A DNA stretch of 64,000 bases, taken from Acaryochloris sp. CCMEE 5410 (GTDB taxonomy: Bacteria > Cyanobacteriota > Cyanobacteriia > Thermosynechococcales > Thermosynechococcaceae). The stretch spans positions 1,178,001-1,242,000 of the forward strand of contig NZ_AFEJ02000001.1 of the NCBI RefSeq assembly GCF_000238775.2. Direction: 5' to 3'. Position 1 is the stretch's first letter; every line of letters starts with the position of its first letter. Of this stretch, positions 44,747 to 54,117 are shown piece by piece. A program made the translations under genes and the position numbers. The notes beneath the pieces were generated by a model. That model was not told the origin of the DNA. It searched no databases and saw only the letters and a program-made list of their open reading frames with translations.

Positions 44747-47563
44747 ATGTTCAAAGGCAATATCGTTCCATCTACCCCTCCTCTAGAAACGGCCACTTCC
44801 CTTTCCGGAGGACAAATTATCGTTGTCGTTTTAGCGGGGCTTTTATTCGGACTCGCCTTCCAGCTATTGCTGGCTAATTTTGGTATTGCCATTGGGCTAT
44901 CGGTATTTAACCTAAAACCCAACCCCCAAAATTCGGATGAGCAGTCCGAAAACGGAGACCCTGGCTTTGACCCTATCGCTTTAATCGGCGTTGCGGCGGG
45001 CTTGGCAATTATGGTCTCCATTGATGGGGTTTTGTTTGTGGCTTGCTTCTTAGCCGTCAAGCTCAGTCAGGTCAACGGCCCGGGGCTTGGGGCAATTTTA
45101 GGCGGCTTAATTTGGGCTGTTTATCTAATTTTGCTGACTTGGCTCAGTACATCGGCGGTGGGCACGGTCGCCGATACGGTTTTGGGGTTTACTCGGACCG
45201 GATTGCGTCAGCTATTTGGGGCTGTAGGACAATTATTTAGTTCCGATTCCTCGGAAGCGAACCCCATTGAGGAAGATTCTCGCTCAACCGAAATAACAAA
45301 GCAGCAGTTACTGCAAATGGTGGAGGAAATAGATTTTACCCCTGTGCTTGAGCACGCCCAAGCTAGGTTGAAACCTAAACCGAGTGGCCAAAGCGATTTC
45401 TCACAAATTGCAGAGCAGGTGATTGCCAATGCTAAACAGAGTGAATTGGATTTAGGTCAAGTGATCGATGAGTTACAAGACCAACTTCAGCTCCCTCAAC
45501 CCCTACTGGAGCAGATTCAGCAGCAGATTCAAGCGTTTGAACCGGAGGGGAGTGATAGCCTAAAGTCAGTTGCAGAACCTCAAACCTTACAATCGGACCA
45601 AACCTCAGACCTGAAAAACTTCCTGAAAACGGCTGATCCCGCTGATTTACAGCCCGAATCCTTATCGGCCAAACTTGCCCCATTCGAAACCTCACAGTCT
45701 TCCCAGACCTGGCCTATCGTCGAAAATCTAGACTTTAAGGGGCTACTCCGCACGGCTCTTCGGCGAGTCGATTTGTCGGACTGGGATGTTCAACGCATCT
45801 GGCAACTGCTGCAATCCACCCAAAAGAAACTGTCGGGGTCTTCGCAGCCAGAACAGCCCGTCAATGTCATCCGATTAGACGTTGAGGATTATCTATTAAA
45901 TACGCCAGCATGGGATCTGAAGTCAGAAATGATTGACGTTGATTTTAAAGAAATTATTTATGACCCTGAAGCCGACCCCGCCCTTGTTCACCAGCAACTA
46001 ACGCTCCTGACGCCTGAACAAATGCGGACCCTCCTCCAGGAACGAGGAGATATGTCTTTGGACCACCAGGCCGACATTGCGGATGCCCTCGATCGGGTGC
46101 GCCTGAATGTCTTGGAGCAAGTACAGCCAACTTCCGCACTGGATGGCACCCAACAGGAGCAACTCAATCAGCTCCAGCAAAAACTGGAGTCCTACTGTCG
46201 CTATACAACCCTGAGTCGGCTGAGTCCAGAGGGGATTGAGCAGAAATTGCAAACCCTACTTGAGGAGACCCAGATCCCATTTTCAGAGGGTGAGCAGAGC
46301 CTAGACTTGGACCTTAAACCTTTGCAAGAAATTTTGAAACGGCGCAAAGGTTTAAAACCCAAGCAGCAAAAAGCCCTCTTAACCGCAGTTACTGAATCCT
46401 GGCAAGGCCGCTTGCCCAAACCAATACAGCTGCTGCCCGCAGCGCCTGCTATTCAGAAACGGCTTAAGGCTATCCTTGCCGAACAAGTGCGGGGGAAGGA
46501 CGGTGACTTGGTCACCTTAGAAGACCTTAAACCTCATCTAATTCAACTGATTGAACAACCTGCATCGGGTTTAACCGTCCTGAATCAATATTTTGGACAA
46601 CTGGACTGGCTGTCGCTGGCCCAAGAGTTGCAGGGGGAGCCTGATCTCAATCCCCAGCATCTGGAATCAGTCTTGACTAAGCTGCGTGAAGAGTGGCAGC
46701 AAGTTGCCAAAGTTCCTCGTCGTTGGGCTCGCCGAACTCGACGAACTGCCCAAGATTGGCAACATCAACTGCAACGCTACCTCAAATATCAAGACCGATC
46801 AGCTTTAATCGGCATTAAGTCCTTGGAAAAAGACTTGCGCCATCTCCTAGCTGAGGCTAGAGATGGACTTCCTATTCCTCAGGGAGAACATAAACAGTCT
46901 GGGTCTCTCAACCTGCCAAAACAGCCCGAGATCATAGCCTTACTCCAGGAACGGAAGGATTTAGCGGCCCATGAAATCGAACAGGTATCGTCGCAACTGG
47001 TTGCCACATGGGACAAGCTAGTCGATGAAACTCAGGCGTTGCCGGGGCGAACTCAATCTTCTCTAGACAAATTAGCGTCAAAGGTTCGAGAAGTATTGAA
47101 CTCACTTTCCAACTCTGCCCCTGATCCTGCTGAACTCCAAGAAACCCTAAGTGACGCTCTACCCGATGTCGAGTTAGCACAGATTCTGCAGTCCTTGGCT
47201 CAAAAAGCACCGACTGAGCTACTGAAGGAATCCTCTTGGCAACAGATTCGCGATCGCATCTCCGTACTGACCCAATCCACCTACCAACAGCTAATCCACA
47301 CCCGCGATGACCTAGAAGATACCGTCAAACACCAGCTGTCTCAACAGGCTGAAGCGCTCCAGCAGCAACTCTTAGACCAAGTCGATCAACTACAAACCGA
47401 GCTGCAACAGCAGGCCCAAGAACTGAAACAAGACACCCAACGTCAGGCCGATAAAGTTCGTCAGTCTGCTGCGATCGCAGCTTGGTGGCTGTTTGCCATT
47501 ACCCTAACCTCTGGCATGACCTCCGCCCTATCCGGCTACTTGGCCGTCAGGGGATTGCGATAG
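44747..47563 (+). CDS. Large helical membrane protein of unknown function
   Basis: A 938-aa protein. Three membrane helices lie in the first 150 residues (GGQIIVVVLAGLLFGLAFQL, IALIGVAAGLAIMVSIDGVL and LGAILGGLIWAVYLILLTWL) and one near the end (AAWWLFAITLTSGMTSALSG), with a long, Gln-rich helical region between. That region contains a recurring unit RxxLxxxxxxxIxxxLxxxW-like, seen near residues 432 (RGDMSLDHQADIADALDRVR), 532 (RKGLKPKQQKALLTAVTESW) and 735 (RKDLAAHEIEQVSSQLVATW). I do not recognise the family. The ATG at 44747 is chosen over an in-frame TTG 15 bp earlier. 102 bp follow TrkH, so operon membership is possible. Confidence 0.72.
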   Translation: MFKGNIVPSTPPLETATSLSGGQIIVVVLAGLLFGLAFQLLLANFGIAIGLSVFNLKPNPQNSDEQSENGDPGFDPIALIGVAAGLAIMVSIDGVLFVACFLAVKLSQVNGPGLGAILGGLIWAVYLILLTWLSTSAVGTVADTVLGFTRTGLRQLFGAVGQLFSSDSSEANPIEEDSRSTEITKQQLLQMVEEIDFTPVLEHAQARLKPKPSGQSDFSQIAEQVIANAKQSELDLGQVIDELQDQLQLPQPLLEQIQQQIQAFEPEGSDSLKSVAEPQTLQSDQTSDLKNFLKTADPADLQPESLSAKLAPFETSQSSQTWPIVENLDFKGLLRTALRRVDLSDWDVQRIWQLLQSTQKKLSGSSQPEQPVNVIRLDVEDYLLNTPAWDLKSEMIDVDFKEIIYDPEADPALVHQQLTLLTPEQMRTLLQERGDMSLDHQADIADALDRVRLNVLEQVQPTSALDGTQQEQLNQLQQKLESYCRYTTLSRLSPEGIEQKLQTLLEETQIPFSEGEQSLDLDLKPLQEILKRRKGLKPKQQKALLTAVTESWQGRLPKPIQLLPAAPAIQKRLKAILAEQVRGKDGDLVTLEDLKPHLIQLIEQPASGLTVLNQYFGQLDWLSLAQELQGEPDLNPQHLESVLTKLREEWQQVAKVPRRWARRTRRTAQDWQHQLQRYLKYQDRSALIGIKSLEKDLRHLLAEARDGLPIPQGEHKQSGSLNLPKQPEIIALLQERKDLAAHEIEQVSSQLVATWDKLVDETQALPGRTQSSLDKLASKVREVLNSLSNSAPDPAELQETLSDALPDVELAQILQSLAQKAPTELLKESSWQQIRDRISVLTQSTYQQLIHTRDDLEDTVKHQLSQQAEALQQQLLDQVDQLQTELQQQAQELKQDTQRQADKVRQSAAIAAWWLFAITLTSGMTSALSGYLAVRGLR

Positions 47564-47565
47564 CC

Positions 47566-48036
47566 TTACTGCAACCATGCCGCAGGAATCGGCTGCCATT
47601 GATCAGGGAGTTGCTCTTGCCGCTTGATCGCGGTTTGCTTGCAGGCCGTCAGCATGCGCTGATCATTTTGACTAAGCTGCTCAAGGGGATATAAGGGAGA
47701 TAAGTCAATGTTGATAGGAGCCTGTTCCATCCGCATTGAAGCCAACATCACCCCAGTTACCCTCTCTGATTGGGAATTGAGGTTACCGATAAAACATCGA
47801 AATTCTGAACGAGGATAGTAGGAGGCTCCGACAACAGTGCTCCCAAACTGCTCGAACACCACGTACCCCTGTTGCACCTGATTTGGCTTCCGGGATTGTC
47901 CGTACAGATAGGTCTCCTCTTGCCCTGTTTGATTGGGTTGTACAGCCAGACCGGGCATAGCTTGCAGACTAAGGCCCAAACCTAAGGCGAGTAACATGGC
48001 TGAGCGTTTCTGGTGTAAGGATTGTATAAAATTCAT
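47566..48036 (-). CDS. Secreted conserved-type protein
   Basis: A 156-aa protein with a signal peptide (basic start, AMLLALGLGLSLQAMPGLAV, likely cleavage after about residue 31). The mature part has YVVFEQFGSTVVGASYYPRSEFRCFIG and two Cys residues that may form a disulfide. No named family is recognised; the type looks cyanobacterial. It is convergent with the 938-aa gene, with only 2 bp between stop codons. Confidence 0.72.
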   Translation of the reverse strand: MNFIQSLHQKRSAMLLALGLGLSLQAMPGLAVQPNQTGQEETYLYGQSRKPNQVQQGYVVFEQFGSTVVGASYYPRSEFRCFIGNLNSQSERVTGVMLASMRMEQAPINIDLSPLYPLEQLSQNDQRMLTACKQTAIKRQEQLPDQWQPIPAAWLQ

Positions 48037-48119
48037 AAAAATGGGTTGGAAAAATGGATGTAAAACACGATGCCGTTATCAAACGGCTTTCTGAAACGAA
48101 AACTGGGTAAAACAAGCGA

Positions 48120-48374
48120 CTACAGCTTAGTTGGCGTTTCTGGGGCAATCTCAATGCCACGGGGCACTGTAGGCCGATGGGGGTCAGAAATTAAGTCTTG
48201 CAATTCTTCGACATCAACCCCAATGCTTTGGCAAGCCGCTTGCACAGCGTTGAGAAATTTATCGGTCTGACTGCCATATCCACATTGTTGCGCTGCAAAT
48301 TCAGCGCCTTTCTTGGCGTTGGCCTTGGCACAGTCAATCAATTCAATACCTGTTAAGGGGGATGAGGCTGACAT
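48120..48374 (-). CDS. Small soluble protein of unknown function
   Basis: An 84-aa protein: TGIELIDCAKANAKKGAEFAA, CGYGSQTDKFLNAVQAACQSIGVDVEELQDLI. Mostly helical with three Cys; no membrane segment. TTAGGAG lies 8 nt before the ATG, so expression is likely. I do not recognise a named family. Confidence 0.75.
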   Translation of the reverse strand: MSASSPLTGIELIDCAKANAKKGAEFAAQQCGYGSQTDKFLNAVQAACQSIGVDVEELQDLISDPHRPTVPRGIEIAPETPTKL

Positions 48375-48458
48375 AAAAGTTCTCCTAATAGATGACAGTG
48401 GGTTCTTCTCCCAAATTTATGGGAGTAGTCAAATCAATTTAGTGGGTGGGATACAAAA

Positions 48459-48830
48459 TTAAGCGGCAATCTGGGCTCCTATCATGGCTTCCACTTCTGA
48501 TTCAGAAAGATAGGTCCATCGTTGCTCAGGATTTTCTAGCACCATCCCCTCTGGCTTGATTTGAATGGGGATTTTGCGGTATTCTCCCAGAAGATTTAAC
48601 GGTTCAGGGGTCTGAATCAACCAACAGGTGCGATCCGGGTCAAGGTGATAATCTCGGGTAACGCCGGTTGCGATCGCATCCAATCGCTTAATCGCTAACG
48701 TCTCGTCTTCCTGGGTCGAATTCTGAATCATCACAACATCAAAATTGGGCCGACGATAAATCGTCAAAATACAGGTTGAAGGCTGTTGTTCAATGCCGAT
48801 AAATGGATAAGTTACCTGTTCAAAATGCAT
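48459..48830 (-). CDS. Unknown protein, 123 aa
   Basis: A soluble beta-rich protein starting MHFEQVTYPFIGIEQQP, with ILTIYRRPNFDVVMIQN, then RTCWLIQTPEPLNLLGEYRKIPIQI. The end is acidic (LSESEVEAMIGAQIAA). No family recognised. Its ATG is 6 bp from the stop of the small membrane-protein gene upstream, which argues for co-transcription. Confidence 0.7.
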   Translation of the reverse strand: MHFEQVTYPFIGIEQQPSTCILTIYRRPNFDVVMIQNSTQEDETLAIKRLDAIATGVTRDYHLDPDRTCWLIQTPEPLNLLGEYRKIPIQIKPEGMVLENPEQRWTYLSESEVEAMIGAQIAA

Positions 48831-48836
48831 GAAACG

Positions 48837-49058
48837 CTATATCTCTAATCCGTTACAACTGCAGATAGTGGGAATAACGAGGCTAGGAGTGGGGAATGCT
48901 TGGGCGGCGGGCGCAATCTCAACGGCAATGTTTCGATGCTTATAGATGTATTCACCACAATCTGCTAAGTCATCTAACCCCAGCCAAGTCAATCCAACCT
49001 CTGAAATCACCCAAATGATGATGGAGAGCAATAGTCTCTTCCACCGAATATCAGTCAT
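48837..49058 (-). CDS. Small membrane protein
   Basis: About 73 aa from the ATG at 49058 (MTDIRWKRLLLSIIIW), giving one membrane helix (LLLSIIIWVISEVGLTWLGL) followed by DDLADCGEYIYKHR and a proline-rich end with CSCNG. An in-frame TTG would add ten residues. No family is recognised. It probably shares a transcript with the 123-aa gene just downstream. Confidence 0.65.
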   Translation of the reverse strand: MTDIRWKRLLLSIIIWVISEVGLTWLGLDDLADCGEYIYKHRNIAVEIAPAAQAFPTPSLVIPTICSCNGLEI

Positions 49059-49226
49059 TCCAAAAATAGGTTGGATTCCTGCCAACACCTAGATTTAACT
49101 CCCTTTATACTGCTGCCCTTCCAGGCTAGGGAATTCTGCCTAGCATTCCATCCGGCCAGAGAAGGAGTTTGCTTCTGCACGGCATCTACCGAAAGAAGTA
49201 GACATTGCAGGCTACCCTCTCACCCT

Positions 49227-50963
49227 TCAATCCGAAGCATCAGCCGTGGGTTCAAATGCAATACCAACACACGCATCTGGTAAAGGAAAAGCCCGCAAGC
49301 ACAAGACTCGTGTTGCTCCGGTTGGTAGCAAAATACTGGCATTGCCCATGGTGCGGGGGTGCTGACTCCGAATCACTTGCAAGAGTGCCAACAAGTTATT
49401 GGGATGATTTTTGACATACTCGGGGAAAACAGCATCAATCCGATCCCCTATTTTGTCCTGCAGTTCCATGTCTAATAACCGTTCTGCTGCTGGGTTAGCC
49501 ACGAGCAGCTCAAAGGCCTCAATCGAGGTTAAATCGGTCGAATGCCAAACCAGGAAACCCACTTGAATATTTTTGACAATTTTTTCGTAGAGTTGCGTTT
49601 CTGCTTTGGCAACTTTGGCCTGTTGGCGAGCCGTCTGTTCTTGGGCCGCCAATGCTTCATTTTGGTGATTGGCCTCCGCTAACTGGGAGTCTTGGGTGTT
49701 GACGCGAGACTCTAACGCCCGGTTCATCTCGGCCAGCTTTTGTTCGGCCAATTTCTGAGGGGTAATGTCCTGGTGCAATCCCAACATGCGGATCGGTTGT
49801 CCATTCTCATCTTTTTGAGTCTGAGCCCGGGCGAGAATCCACTTATAGCTGCCATCCTTGCACCGCATCCGAAACTCTGCTTGGTACAGAGGCTCTTCGT
49901 GTTTAAAGTGCGCATCCAACGCAGCCGCAGCATCCTCTAAGTCATCTGGATGCACGAGTGATCGCCAACCTTCAAAGCTATTCTCGACCTCATATTCTTC
50001 ATACCCTAAGGTCTGCTTCCAAGGCAGGGACAGGAACGCCTTATTGGTCATAAGATTCCAATCAAAGATGCCGTCTCCAGCCCCTTCCAATGCTAATTGC
50101 CAGCGTTGTTCACTTTCTTGCAATTCTTGTTCAGCTTGTTTGCGTTCGGTAATATCTTGCAGAACCACCACGGCTCCTAAAGTCTGACCATCTGGCGCAA
50201 CAATCGGATCGCCACTCGCCAGCACTGTATGGGGTGGTCCCTGATCAGGCTTAATCACCACCTCAGCATTTTGCACCGACTCCCCTAACAGCGCTTGATA
50301 CAAAGGGTTTTCATCCCGATCCAAAGGAGTGAGGCCATCCGATCGGTACAGATTGTAGTAATTCGCCCATTGTTCCGCCGGAATTTGACGAAAGGGTTTT
50401 TGGTGGATTTCCTGGGTGGCCCGATTAGTAAGAGTCAAGACGCCTTGGGAATCACAAGCCACAATGCCATTGGAGAGGTTATCTAAAACGGCCGCCAAGA
50501 AATGTTGACCATAATCCAACTCAGGTGGCACTGGTCCCCCCTCATCGACTGACTGCATTGTCCCCACCCAACCCATCGGCTGTGCTTGTTCATCGCGCAG
50601 GGGTTCCCCCATGACGAGAACCCGACTAAATGTCCCCCCTGTTTGAACCACATTCAGATAAAGGGTAAAAGGCTGCTGTTGTTGGCAGAATGTATGCCAC
50701 TGTTGCCGACTTGACGCCCCTTCTTGTTCTGCCAACCTGTCCCAAAATGCCTCTCCCAGGGAGAGTTGGGGGGAGTATCCGGTCAAAGTCTGCCACCGAG
50801 CACTCAAGGAAATAATGCTTCCTTGGCTATCTGCTTGCCAGACCACAACCGGCAAAGCATCTAGGATTTTCTGGGGCTGGACGGGCTGAGTTTGAGCGCT
50901 ATTCTGGCCGGGATGTGATCGGCCTGGGGACGGAGAGGGAGGGACTTGAGAATCGGAGTTCAT
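49227..50963 (-). CDS. PAS-only sensor protein without an output domain
   Basis: A 578-aa protein with four PAS-like domains: about 32-140, 155-280 (GIVACDSQGVLTLTNRA), 285-410 (the best match, with a PAC end FRMRCKDGSYKWILARAQTQ) and a last one near 465-570 after a coiled coil (AEMNRALESRVNTQDSQLAEANHQNEAL). It stops at ACVGIAFEPTADASD with no histidine kinase, GGDEF or other output domain. No lost kinase sequence was seen directly downstream. It may be an adaptor that pairs with a separate kinase, or a truncated kinase. Confidence 0.85.
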   Translation of the reverse strand: MNSDSQVPPSPSPGRSHPGQNSAQTQPVQPQKILDALPVVVWQADSQGSIISLSARWQTLTGYSPQLSLGEAFWDRLAEQEGASSRQQWHTFCQQQQPFTLYLNVVQTGGTFSRVLVMGEPLRDEQAQPMGWVGTMQSVDEGGPVPPELDYGQHFLAAVLDNLSNGIVACDSQGVLTLTNRATQEIHQKPFRQIPAEQWANYYNLYRSDGLTPLDRDENPLYQALLGESVQNAEVVIKPDQGPPHTVLASGDPIVAPDGQTLGAVVVLQDITERKQAEQELQESEQRWQLALEGAGDGIFDWNLMTNKAFLSLPWKQTLGYEEYEVENSFEGWRSLVHPDDLEDAAAALDAHFKHEEPLYQAEFRMRCKDGSYKWILARAQTQKDENGQPIRMLGLHQDITPQKLAEQKLAEMNRALESRVNTQDSQLAEANHQNEALAAQEQTARQQAKVAKAETQLYEKIVKNIQVGFLVWHSTDLTSIEAFELLVANPAAERLLDMELQDKIGDRIDAVFPEYVKNHPNNLLALLQVIRSQHPRTMGNASILLPTGATRVLCLRAFPLPDACVGIAFEPTADASD

Positions 50964-51263
50964 GGTATTGGCGAAGCGCTAGTTAAAATTCTCCATCCAA
51001 ACCCTTCAGTCTCTGAGAAAGTACCTGATAATTCTTTATCTTCTAGGACCAATTGGTAACATTGAGTAACACAATAAAGACTCCATCCCTAGGGGCATAA
51101 AGCTGAAGTGATATTGTCAGAGTGACGATATAATTTTTCCCAATTCATAACACTAAGGAAATGGAAATTTTTCCACAAAATTTCATATTCATTCCGATTG
51201 ATCGAGTCTTTACCCATTAAAGCCAGCCTCAAGAGACCCTCAAACGCAACGGAAAAAGATGAT
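50964..51263. other. Divergent promoter region with an imperfect palindrome
   Basis: This 300-bp gap separates the PAS gene and the quinone oxidoreductase gene. A nested imperfect palindrome (GAAAT, GGAAA, then TTTCC, ATTTC; 51158-51184) might be an operator for the oxidoreductase. Nothing else stands out. Confidence 0.35.
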
Positions 51264-52250
51264 ATGAAGGCGATTTGGTACGAGGAACCGGGAGAAGCAG
51301 CCGCTGTTTTGCAATATGGCGACCTGGAACAGCCCTCACCCGGCCCTGGGGAAGTCCTGGTTCGCGTCCATGGGTCTGGGGTTAATCCTTCAGATACTAA
51401 ATTTCGTAGCGGTTGGATGGGGTTAAAGCAACCCTATCCTCGAACCATTCCCCATAATGATGGGGCAGGCATGATTGAGGCAGTGGGAGAGGGGGTTCCA
51501 ACCTCACGGGTGGGAGAACGGGTCTGGATTTATGAAGCCCAGCGGGGCTCCGCCTGGGGAACGGCGGCGGACTATGTGGTTATACCAGCTTATAAAGCAG
51601 TGCCACTACCTGAGTCGTTCGATTTTGCAGCAGGGGCCAGCTTGGGTGTTCCAGCGATGACGGCCCACTTTTCGGTCTTTAGTGACGGTCCCGTCGAGGA
51701 CAAAACCATTCTGGTTCATGGTGGTGCGGGGGCAGTGGGGATGTATGCCATTCAGCTGGCCAAATGGGGCGGTGCCCGAGCAATCGCCACGGTGAGTAAT
51801 GAAGAAAAGGCTGAGATAGCAGCCCACTACGGGGCCGATCTTGTCCTCAACTATCGCCAGGAGGATATCGTCGCCAGGGTGCGGGAATTCGTGGGTAAAC
51901 GGGGTTGCGATCGCATTGTCGATGTGGCTCTGGCGGCCAATATGGCGATCAACGCCAAGCTTGTGGCTCGCAATGGGGTGATTGCAACCTACGAATCGGG
52001 AAATGCACCGCAGGTTACGATTCCGTTCTACGATCTGCTTTACAAGAATGCAGCTCTGCGAACGGTGTTGGTGTATGCCATGAGTGAGGAAGCCCATGCC
52101 ACAGCGGCCAGGGATATTAACCGGGCGATTGCTGATGGTGCCCTGCAGGCAAAGATTGCCGCCCACTATCCCTTAACTGAAACGGCTCAAGCCCATGATG
52201 CGTTAGATAGCGGCCAACTTATCGGCAAGGTTGTGGTTGATGTGGCCTAA
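51264..52250 (+). CDS. Quinone oxidoreductase / MDR-family dehydrogenase
   Basis: A 328-aa medium-chain dehydrogenase/reductase of the quinone-oxidoreductase type. MKAIWYEEPGEAAAVLQYGDL opens the catalytic domain, VNPSDTKFRSGW is the substrate region, and HGGAGAVGMYAIQLAKWGGA is the NADPH-binding Rossmann loop. The Zn-binding Cys/His of alcohol dehydrogenases are not seen. It likely reduces quinones or enones with NADPH. The ATG at 51264 is chosen for the GGAAAAAG just upstream and the family start; an upstream ATG at 51198 would add 22 atypical residues. Confidence 0.9.
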   Translation: MKAIWYEEPGEAAAVLQYGDLEQPSPGPGEVLVRVHGSGVNPSDTKFRSGWMGLKQPYPRTIPHNDGAGMIEAVGEGVPTSRVGERVWIYEAQRGSAWGTAADYVVIPAYKAVPLPESFDFAAGASLGVPAMTAHFSVFSDGPVEDKTILVHGGAGAVGMYAIQLAKWGGARAIATVSNEEKAEIAAHYGADLVLNYRQEDIVARVREFVGKRGCDRIVDVALAANMAINAKLVARNGVIATYESGNAPQVTIPFYDLLYKNAALRTVLVYAMSEEAHATAARDINRAIADGALQAKIAAHYPLTETAQAHDALDSGQLIGKVVVDVA

Positions 52251-52267
52251 ATTGAGGCGCTGTTCCC

Positions 52268-52732
52268 CTAGTCCATGCTCTTGAGGGCCTTACGAAACAC
52301 GATCTTGTCATCCCCCGCGTCATAGAATTCACGAATTCTGGCTTCTTCCTCGTAACCGCAGTGGCGATAAAACTGGCGGGTGGGTTCAAAATCAGGGACA
52401 CCGGAGGTTTCGACTAGGAGCAAACGCACACCTTGGGCGGTCAGAGTTTGCTCGACATGGTGAATTAGGGCGGTGCCTCGTCCTTGTCCCTGCCGCTCTG
52501 GGTGAATGGCGATAAACAACAGATTCCAGGTTCCGGTGGTCATGCGTTCGGGGGCACAGTAGGCGACCCCGACGGGACCCTGCTCATCGTCCGTAAACCA
52601 CAGTTCACCGTTGCCATTGAAATAGTCGGCCAGCATTTCCCCCAGGGTCTCCAGTTCCTCTGGCTGAAACCCGATGGCTTCAGCAATAGCTAGGATGGCC
52701 GTTTTATCTTCTGGTTGGGTCGGTCGAATCAT
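52268..52732 (-). CDS. GNAT-family acetyltransferase
   Basis: A 154-aa N-acetyltransferase: MIRPTQPEDKTAILAIAEAIGF is the usual start, WNLLFIAIHPERQGQGRGTALIHHVEQTL holds the acetyl-CoA motif (Q/RxxGxG/A as RQGQGRGTA) and YRHCGYEEEARIREFYDAGDDKIVF the C-terminal strands. AGGA precedes the ATG. It transfers acetyl from acetyl-CoA to an unknown amine. It converges on the oxidoreductase gene and lies 30 bp from the DUF3303 gene on the same strand. Confidence 0.93.
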   Translation of the reverse strand: MIRPTQPEDKTAILAIAEAIGFQPEELETLGEMLADYFNGNGELWFTDDEQGPVGVAYCAPERMTTGTWNLLFIAIHPERQGQGRGTALIHHVEQTLTAQGVRLLLVETSGVPDFEPTRQFYRHCGYEEEARIREFYDAGDDKIVFRKALKSMD

Positions 52733-52762
52733 GGCATGGTCCTAAACTCTACGATCGGCCCA

Positions 52763-53011
52763 CTATTGTGGCTTTTCGCCCAGCTCGATCACTTCAAAGG
52801 ATACAAGGTCTTCCCAATGGGCGATCCACTGATCAAATAAGGCAGCATTTGAAGTCTCCATCAGTTGGAAGCAGCGATTGCCGTTTGCTTCCAACCAGCT
52901 ATCTAAATAGTGGAGACCGGGCGGCAACAGACGTCCCTGCTGATGGAATCTCTCGTAGGCGAGGTCCCGGCAATTGGGTTTGAAGGTTTCGATCACCATA
53001 AATTTTGGCAT
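52763..53011 (-). CDS. DUF3303 protein
   Basis: An 82-aa protein of the DUF3303 type, a dimeric alpha-beta barrel-like fold: MPKFMVIETFKPNCRDLAYERFHQQGRLLPPGLHYLDSW and CFQLMETSNAALFDQWIAHW. No activity is established. It lies between the GNAT and AraC-Ogt genes on the same strand. Confidence 0.87.
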   Translation of the reverse strand: MPKFMVIETFKPNCRDLAYERFHQQGRLLPPGLHYLDSWLEANGNRCFQLMETSNAALFDQWIAHWEDLVSFEVIELGEKPQ

Positions 53012-53047
53012 GATCAGCGCTGCTCTCTAGGTCAAGATTTTGCGGAG

Positions 53048-53902
53048 TTACCCCTGGATTTGGCTGGCTTCCCAACCCAGCATGACTGCTTTTCGCTCGC
53101 ATCCCCAACGATAGCCTCCCAGTTCTCCTGTTCCTCGAATCACTCGATGGCAGGGAATCAGGTAGGCGATGGGATTACGACCTACGGCATTGCCAATGGC
53201 GCGAGCGGCGGTGGGTTTGCCAATGGCGGTGGCTAAGCTTTGATAGGTGGTCAGTTCCCCTAGGGGAATTCTTAGTAGGGCTTGCCAAACTTGAATTTGA
53301 AAGTTGGTGCCTTTGAGATGGAGGGTTAACGGTGAGGAAGGAGAGGCGCTGAAGATTTGATTACACACCTTACTCGTTGTGGTTTGATCACGGGTGATTT
53401 TGGCTTGGGGCCAGTCTGTTTGGAGCTGCTGTTGGCTCGCTTGTTCGTCGGCATTGGGCAAAAAATGAATGTTGCAAATGCCACGGGGGGTAAGGGCAAT
53501 TAGGCAATATCCAAAGGGGGTTTCGTGGATACCGTAGCGGATATTTAGCCCAGCCCCTCCTGCTCGATATTCGCCGGGGGACATGGCTTCTAGGGTGACG
53601 AATAAGTCGTGGAGTCGTCCTGGGCTGGATAGTCCTGTTTCGACGGTTAGGTCCAGTAGGTTCTGGGATGTGGTGATTTTTGATTTTGCATAGTCTAGGG
53701 TCAGATATTGGAGAAAGCGTTTGGGACTAATCCCTGCCCATTGGGTGAATAATCGCTGAAAGTGATAGTCGCTGAGGTTTACGTGCTGGGCGATGGTTGA
53801 GAGGTTGGGTTGCTCTAGGTGATGTTGGCGGATAAAAGTTATGGCATCGGAGATGCGATCGTAGGTTTCTACTTCGCTAGCCGTTGTTTCTGGAGGAGAC
53901 AT
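53048..53902 (-). CDS. AraC-type HTH fused to O6-methylguanine-DNA methyltransferase (Ada-like)
   Basis: A 284-aa protein. Residues about 13-115 are an AraC HTH domain (LSTIAQHVNLSDYHFQRLFTQWAGISPKRF), and 120-280 a methylguanine methyltransferase with active-site Cys251 in PCHRV and the ARAIGNAVGRNP helix. It should remove alkyl groups from O6-guanine irreversibly and may regulate its own response. The N-terminal Zn-Cys4 phosphotriester domain of E. coli Ada is absent, so classical Ada activation is unlikely. The ATG at 53902 is used; upstream in-frame sequence does not look like the family. Confidence 0.92.
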   Translation of the reverse strand: MSPPETTASEVETYDRISDAITFIRQHHLEQPNLSTIAQHVNLSDYHFQRLFTQWAGISPKRFLQYLTLDYAKSKITTSQNLLDLTVETGLSSPGRLHDLFVTLEAMSPGEYRAGGAGLNIRYGIHETPFGYCLIALTPRGICNIHFLPNADEQASQQQLQTDWPQAKITRDQTTTSKVCNQIFSASPSSPLTLHLKGTNFQIQVWQALLRIPLGELTTYQSLATAIGKPTAARAIGNAVGRNPIAYLIPCHRVIRGTGELGGYRWGCERKAVMLGWEASQIQG

Positions 53903-54033
53903 GTTATTGCTGAACTGTATGGCACTCTCCCCTAAGGTATCGATCGCGAGCAGTATAAACCACCCGTTTCTTGCTCCAATTGCATCGCCTGCTCTTGGCA
54001 TCGAACATAGCTATTCGGCTGGTCTTAACCAGT

Positions 54034-54057
54034 CCCTCTCCCAATATTGGGAGAGGG
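54034..54057. repeat. REP-like perfect palindrome
   Basis: A 24-bp perfect palindrome, centred on CCCAATATTGGG and flanked by the arms CCCTCT/AGAGGG, followed by GATTGAGGGTGAGGGCC. Such CCCTCTCCC / GGGAGAGGG units are common dispersed repeats in bacterial genomes. It lies between the AraC-Ogt and AAA-WD40 genes and may act as a transcript-end hairpin. Confidence 0.6.
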
Positions 54058-54117
54058 ATTGAGGGTGAGGGCCATCAGACTTAGTTTGCAATGCAGAATA
54101 GCAATGGCTATATTTCG

